Below are positions 58,801 to 64,000 of a stretch of DNA of 64,000 bases, one piece after another. Origin of the DNA: Terebella lapidaria (taxonomy: Eukaryota; Annelida; Polychaeta; Terebellida; Terebellidae); the NCBI GenBank assembly GCA_949152475.1, contig OX424555.1, positions 63,531,977 to 63,595,976 of the forward strand, read 5' to 3'. Made by a program: the position numbers and the translations under genes. The notes beneath the pieces are model-generated. The model was not told the origin of the DNA. It saw only the letters and a list, made by a program, of their open reading frames with translations, and made no database searches. How positions within the stretch are numbered: the first letter of the stretch is position 1; each line of letters begins with the position of its first letter.

Positions 58801-60530
58801 AGTAAAACCTTTGAATATTATTCTTCAGACAATGAGGTGGTTTGCAATTACAGGGCTAACTTGAAAAAGATCACCTACCAAAAGTATTTGGTGGAGTTTA
58901 TTTATTTACTATGATTTGAACAAATGGACAAAACGTTAAAGTTTTCCCTTATTCACATTTTTATACAATTCACATCTCTACCCAGATTTATCCAATACTG
59001 TTTCCGCTTTGTTGACTTGTGGTAATAATATTTCTGTTTTTCTGAATCCCCACGTAACAGGAAGATCAGAGCTTACTTTCGATACGTTTCTACCAACTAT
59101 GCAAAAGTGTACTCACTATGTGGCAATGACGGCCAACGAACTTTCACATTGTGTTAATTTGTAGTTGTTCTGGAGTAGTTCCCATATTTATTACTAGATT
59201 GGTTTTAGATTTAATGTTAACTCCCGAGTCGATTGATAGCTGATAGTAGGCTTCTCCTTGTGGTGCTCATATATATATATATGTATTGTACACGTGTGTA
59301 AATAATGATGTTTTTGCCAAATTAGGTGTACATATGTGCAATGTTTGGTTATAAGTATTACTTTTTCTCACTACTATTATTCGCTTGTTTTTTTTCTCCT
59401 GTTTCATATGATCAGTACTTGGTGTCAAGGCTTCGAGCATCAAGCATGAGTTTCGCACAATTCTCGTGTAACATCATTCGACAGGTCATTTCGAACAGCG
59501 ATAAATTCTGGAAAAAGAGTCAGAAATGTGAACGAGAAGAGGAATCATTACTGGTCATGTTGTTATTTTTGTGTTACATCATGTTTCTTCACTTTATTAC
59601 TGGCTTGTGGATGTTATGTAGTTTGGCAAATAAACCCTGGTTGTGTGTACAGCCTCCCTGTGTCCATACTTTACCAACCTTCCAATACATGCGCGAGGCA
59701 AATTATCCTGACGTCACAGAACATTGTTTTGTCTACGGTACGGCGGAGTGTATTCAATTGCAATCTTATCCTGAATATAGTAGTTATTCTACAGGTATGT
59801 GCAGACAGGTACTTGGAATCATTTTGCAATAACATTTTGGTATATGTCAGGAAACCGTAATGGTTCACTAGCCTCGGTTCCAGGAAACCGTCACCAAAAT
59901 ATTTTTTATAATCTCAAAACACCAGAATTGATTGATTGAATTTATTCGTATTATCAAAATATAATATGGACATGTACATAAAATACAATGGTGCATACAT
60001 GTAATATTACATTGAAAGAACAATCAGGTGAAACGAGAAAGCTAAATTCGCCATGTGGTCCAATTGAAAGTTCCATTGTGCCCTATAAAAATCAAGTATA
60101 TGACAAGAGGAATAGGTTAAATGAAACAGAAACTGGTATAATGATAAAGTAAAATATGTACAACTTCGCTTACATATTGAACAGGTGGCGAATAATAGTT
60201 TAAATACATGTAGTTGAAACTGTATATGAAATAGAAAATAGCTAACGACTGTGAACAAAATTTGATAATTTTAAATAGACTTAAATAATTTAATGCAACA
60301 TTTTATTTGCCTAGAAAAAAATATACTATATACAATGCAGCACCTTTTTTCATGACAGGCTATAAGGATGAGTTATCTGCGTTTTCGGTAGCCCCCTATG
60401 ATAGGTCTTGTTCAACCCAGAAGAAACGTTAATTTAGTTTCCGATTTGCAGATTTACGGTGGCTCGTATAGGACATTGTGTTTTTTTTATTTGTTAAAAA
60501 AAAGTTTGAAATATTTGTAGGGCGTGTTAT
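58801..60530. other. 3' flank, no gene seen
   Basis: AT-rich. A 168-codon open frame at 59326-59832 is Cys- and Phe-rich without a recognised domain and looks like chance. A TTGATTGATTGAATTTATT word at about 59928 resembles the tail of a non-LTR retroposon on the minus strand. Confidence 0.35.
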
Positions 60531-62035
60531 TTTATACGCGTATTTAATATGTTATATGCGTATTTAATTTGCATATTTATTTGCATTTTTAATCATTTAT
60601 TACGCGAATATAATATTATTTATCCGTATTTATTATTTTTTACGCATATTTAATAATTTATTACGTGTATTTAATATTTCATATTTTAATACGCATATTT
60701 AATATTTTATATGCATACTTAATCATTTATTACACGTATTTAATATTTTTTTATGTGTATTCAATATTAGGTATTATATTTTATATGCATATTTAATATT
60801 TTATATGCATATTTAATTATTTATTACGGGTAGTCGGGCATGTACGGGGGGTCCATTTGCACCCCCCCCCCCCCCATGATCCTCCAAAACCAACTTTTTT
60901 CTCAAGGTTTTTTACTACTAATAAACATTACATATGTCTCCGGTTGCGCATCCATTGCAAAAATTGGTTTGATGTTCTACATTAATGTTCTCTGTTTGTG
61001 ATATAAAATGAATCCCAAGCATGTTTGTGAGTAATGCGTAATGCGTAAGTGTATGAATAAATTCAAATAACTTGCTTTCCATCTCAATGATATACTGTTA
61101 TCATTTTAAATTGATATTATATAACTAGTATAACACCAAAAATGGAATCTACATACCAAAGTACCCCTGAAAGTAAGTATCACACATCTTTATAGAACAA
61201 TTAGTTACGATCTTGAATTTTCGGGGTGTGTTTAGCAGGCATCTTGGATTTATGTTAATTAACAAAACTAACCAAATCAAGCTCTATTTGTTCAAGGATT
61301 TATTGGGATTGCAAATCAGTAAAAGTCTCTATCAGAAATATCCAAGCAAGATCCACAATTGAGACCATAGGGGTCAGGGGGGGGGGGGCTATGTTCGAGA
61401 GATATCTAAATGAATGTGTATCATGTACCATGTGTGCAGGTGTTCATGCATCAAAAGTAATAGCTTGATTGCATATTTTTTTGGTCTAAATGGGTTCCCT
61501 GTATATGAAAACCTAGGTATAGACCTCAAAATGAACATCCTAGGTTGACTCAGTCCGAAGATATGGACATTTTAGTGAAAAATTATCGAAATTTGGTGGC
61601 CATCTTGGATTTATGGACATATTCATATTATAAATATTTATTTAACTACTGTTTTCTCTCATGTACAATGTATCAGCTCCTACAATAAGCAGCAACTGGT
61701 AACAAAGATTTTATTTTGTAGACCTATGCAGCCTAAAGTGAAGCAATCTCAAAATTCGAGATTTCACGGGGCGGCCATTTTGAAAAATGGCCCGAAAACC
61801 AATTTTTGCAATGGATGCGCAACCGGAGACATATGTAATGTTTATTAGTATTAAAAAACCTTGAGAAAAAAGTTGGTTTTGGAGGATCATGGGGGAGGGG
61901 GGTGCAAAGGGACCCCCCATACATGCCCGACTAGGGTATTTAATATTTATTATGCATATTTAATCATTTAATAGCCGTATTTAATATTTTTCCATGTGTA
62001 TTCAAAATTTTCAATAATATTTTTATTGGGTGTCT
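60530..62035. repeat. TATGCATATTTAATATTT tandem array, split by an insertion
   Basis: Units of about 18-22 bp (TTAATATTTTATATGCATAT, TACGCGTATTTAAT) fill 60535-60830 and resume at 61934-62010. The array resembles the TACGCGTA array at 40770-41475. The gap is filled by the separate 1.1-kb element at 60833-61931. Confidence 0.7.
60831..61933. repeat. 1.1-kb element with 140-bp inverted ends
   Basis: The left end GTCGGGCATGTACGGGGGGT (60833) is mirrored by the right end ACCCCCCATACATGCCCGAC (to 61931), flanked by TA on both sides. The arms stay recognisable for about 140 bp (CCAAAACCAACTTTTTTCTC, AAACATTACATATGTCTCCG, GTTGCGCATCCATTGCAAAA). The interior has no transposase frame. The TA target suggests a Tc1/mariner-like MITE. 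Confidence 0.75.
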
Positions 62036-62190
62036 GGAAAGTTTCCCGCCTCGTGTAACGGAAGTTGTGTATGATAGGTTAGATGTGATGGATGTGTGGA
62101 GTGTCGTCGGTGTCTGCAATGTTTACATGTGGTGCGGTGGCTGTGACGGTGCATGGGTGGATGCCGTAGGCCTAATGCACTGTGGCGATA

Positions 62191-62929
62191 CTGGATGCAC
62201 TAACGATCGTTGGTGCATCCCGCAATGGCGGACAGTAAACACGGTCAGTTTGGATTTTAACCGTATTTTACCAAATGACAGGTCCATTTGTGATAAATGG
62301 ATACTCTGAAGGTAGCTTAGTGTTTTGGTCAAAGATATGCGTAGGCCTAGTTATTTCAAGCAGATCACGCTTTTTTGTTTAGATAAGTTAAGGAAAAGAA
62401 TTAGCGATAAGATTCACCAACGATGAAAGTGAGATTCCCTGACGATATAGGCCTAATACGTGTATATTGAAATAGGTCCATATCATACACCATTGTGAAT
62501 TCGTTGATTTATGTGACATAAATTAGCGAATGTCACGTTAAAAATAGGAAATCTGTACTAGAAGATCATCTGTACACATCAATGCATGTCAATTGGTACT
62601 TTTTTTCACGTTTAACATTTGAATAACGTAGATTGAATTAATAAAGAAAAGATCGTTAGGGAATCTTCACATGTTCGTTAAGGGAATCTTCGATTTTCAA
62701 AAACAATCGTTAGGGAATCTTTCGGCTTTTTTCAGACGAGTTTTTCATGCTCAAACCAACATAAATCGCCATGCATTTGCAACGAGTGGGTGTTTCGTGC
62801 GCATAGGAATAAGCAGATGTATGTGTGTATCGATCACAATCGTAATTATCGGGAAAATGAACAAAATTCAAACGAACCGCGAGTGGGTTCGCCATTGCGG
62901 GATGCACTAAAGATGGTTAGTGCATCCAG
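62191..62929. repeat. inverted repeat with hairpin termini
   Basis: CTGGATGCACTAACGATCGT and its continuation to CGCAATGGCG (62191-62230) are mirrored by CGCCATTGCGGGATGCAC ... GTGCATCCAG (62890-62929). Each arm is also an imperfect hairpin around GATC/AGAT. The interior repeats CGTTAGGGAATCTT (62655, 62709, variant at 62675). Non-coding. Confidence 0.65.
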
Positions 62930-63153
62930 TCTCACCACATTGTAATGTAAGTATTGATCATGTGCTGAATCTGTGACGTGTATGTGGAGTGAGAGAACGT
63001 GTGAGGGAGGATTTTCGGTGGTTACAGTCATAAATATTCTACAGATATGACATTAATCACAAGTTTAATCGTGCTGATTGAATTCGCTGATCTCGGAATC
63101 ATAATGATTGGACACCAGAATCATGCCAATAGCATGTGAAAGAATGAGCGATA

Positions 63154-63682
63154 TACTGTAAACCCCTTAATTTTTCGCGGCCATTAATATTCGCGATTTT
63201 CGCGTTTTCATTAAAAACGCGAAAATTCCTGGGCGCGAATTTTTTTGGTCAAGCACATTTCGATTCGCGAATATATTTAATATTGAGCATGGTTAATGTA
63301 GTTGAATCTGCTGTTGATTTTGATGTGTGTGATATAGAATAGAAGAACAATTAATGTTGTACATTTAACATAATAAAACCAGTAGCCAATTCCAAGTTGA
63401 CATGTATGTAGTTAATTTTGTACTGTGACTGTATTTAATTCATGTTTAATACTAAGCCAGGGAATAAAGGTATAATAGGTATAATAAAGATACAATTGTG
63501 TCCATGTCAGTATTTTTACCAATTGTTGGGTTGCATAGTGAGTATGTTATTGGTAAATACCTCTGTAGTGCGTTACCAGTAATATGCATGTAACAGAAAA
63601 CGCGAAATTAAACGGCCGCGAATATGTCCAAATCATGAAAACGCGAAATGAAACGGCCGCGAAATTAAAGGGGTTTACAGTA
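63154..63682. repeat. CTGTAAACCCC MITE with AACGCGAAA interior
   Basis: The segment 63156-63680 starts CTGTAAACCCCTTAATTTTT and ends AAATTAAAGGGGTTTACAG, flanked by TA. Inside each end, TTTCGCGGCC / GGCCGCGAAA words are repeated in inverted orientation. The ends match those of the small MITE at 8591-8797. Confidence 0.75.
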
Positions 63683-64000
63683 TGGCGATTTTAGTATCTG
63701 AAACAAGTTAGCAGAACTTGTTAGCGGGAAGTTCCATTTTGGTAATATAATATTGATTTTAATTGTACATGTAAGGTACAACCAATTGGGGAAATCTCTG
63801 TATTCAGTTTTTTTGCCATTATCTTTGAGTATGTCTATACTCAACACACCAATTTTTGCCCAACCTGTGTGAGGGCGTGCCTTGGAGATCCGGTTGAAAC
63901 ATATCCCAATCAATAATTCAGCATTATCTACAATCTATCAGCTAGAATGTATGGAGCGTTTTCAGGGTCAATATTCATTGACACGCATTGTAGATTTTCT

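Noticed and set aside
59326..59832. 168-codon open frame as a membrane protein gene
   Set aside because: It has no recognised domain, no supporting splice sites or conserved pattern, and sits in AT-rich flank where chance Phe/Leu-rich frames are common.
62067..62309. Cys-rich open frame considered as a LIM or other zinc-binding domain
   Set aside because: Cysteine spacing does not fit CxxC..HxxC-type LIM fingers, and the frame overlaps the inverted repeat starting at 62191.
1..64000. tRNA and rRNA genes
   Set aside because: Reading both strands I found no convincing A-box/B-box pair with cloverleaf stems and no rRNA-like segment; a covariance-model scan would be needed to be certain.

Overview
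The window is animal nuclear DNA: genes are split by GT..AG introns with conserved phases, intergenic DNA is AT-rich, and transposon-derived repeats fill much of the sequence. The style of the repeats (frequent TACATGTA and TAGGCCTA words, poly-G/C tracts, GGTCA-rich elements) suggests a marine invertebrate, perhaps a hemichordate, echinoderm, mollusc or brachiopod. I cannot fix the phylum from sequence alone.

Three protein genes can be reconstructed exon by exon. (1) At 8455-14340 (+) is a 623-residue annexin of the A7/A11 type: a Pro/Gly/Tyr-rich tail, a highly charged segment, then four annexin repeats with all four type II calcium sites intact. It carries two homologous 114-bp exons (11457-11570 and 12375-12488) with the layout of a mutually exclusive pair. 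(2) At 29697-57965 (+) is a 550-residue PDZ-ZM protein of the PDLIM/LDB3 (ZASP) family, a Z-disc and actin-cytoskeleton adaptor. Its first two coding exons are 13 kb apart, and the reconstructed isoform ends without a LIM domain. (3) At 34689-36673 (-), inside that 13-kb intron and on the opposite strand, is a secreted PAN/apple-like plus C-type lectin gene of 251 residues. A fragment of a second lectin terminal exon lies at 31280-31378, beside a foldback repeat.

Layout. 1-8400: repeats and a GC-rich island with no recognised gene. 8455-15650: annexin gene and its 3' UTR. 15880-23330: a nest of GGTCA-rich elements. 23320-24800: a foldback element with palindromic tandem arrays. 25000-29400: MITEs and low-complexity DNA. 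29400-58800: PDZ gene with its nested lectin gene and many intronic MITEs. 58800-64000: 3' flank with further MITEs.

Most of the unusual signal is in the repeats. One palindromic element (31530-32387) carries RFX X-box, CRE, CCAAT and octamer motifs symmetrically. The GGTCA family carries many perfect DR1 and ERR/SF-1-type sites. A set of foldback elements shares the word TACGGAAGCG next to arrays of palindromic units. Two hAT-type MITEs have perfect 8-bp target duplications. A 203-bp inverted repeat is almost identical between its arms. The genes do not form a pathway; their proximity looks incidental apart from the nested lectin gene.
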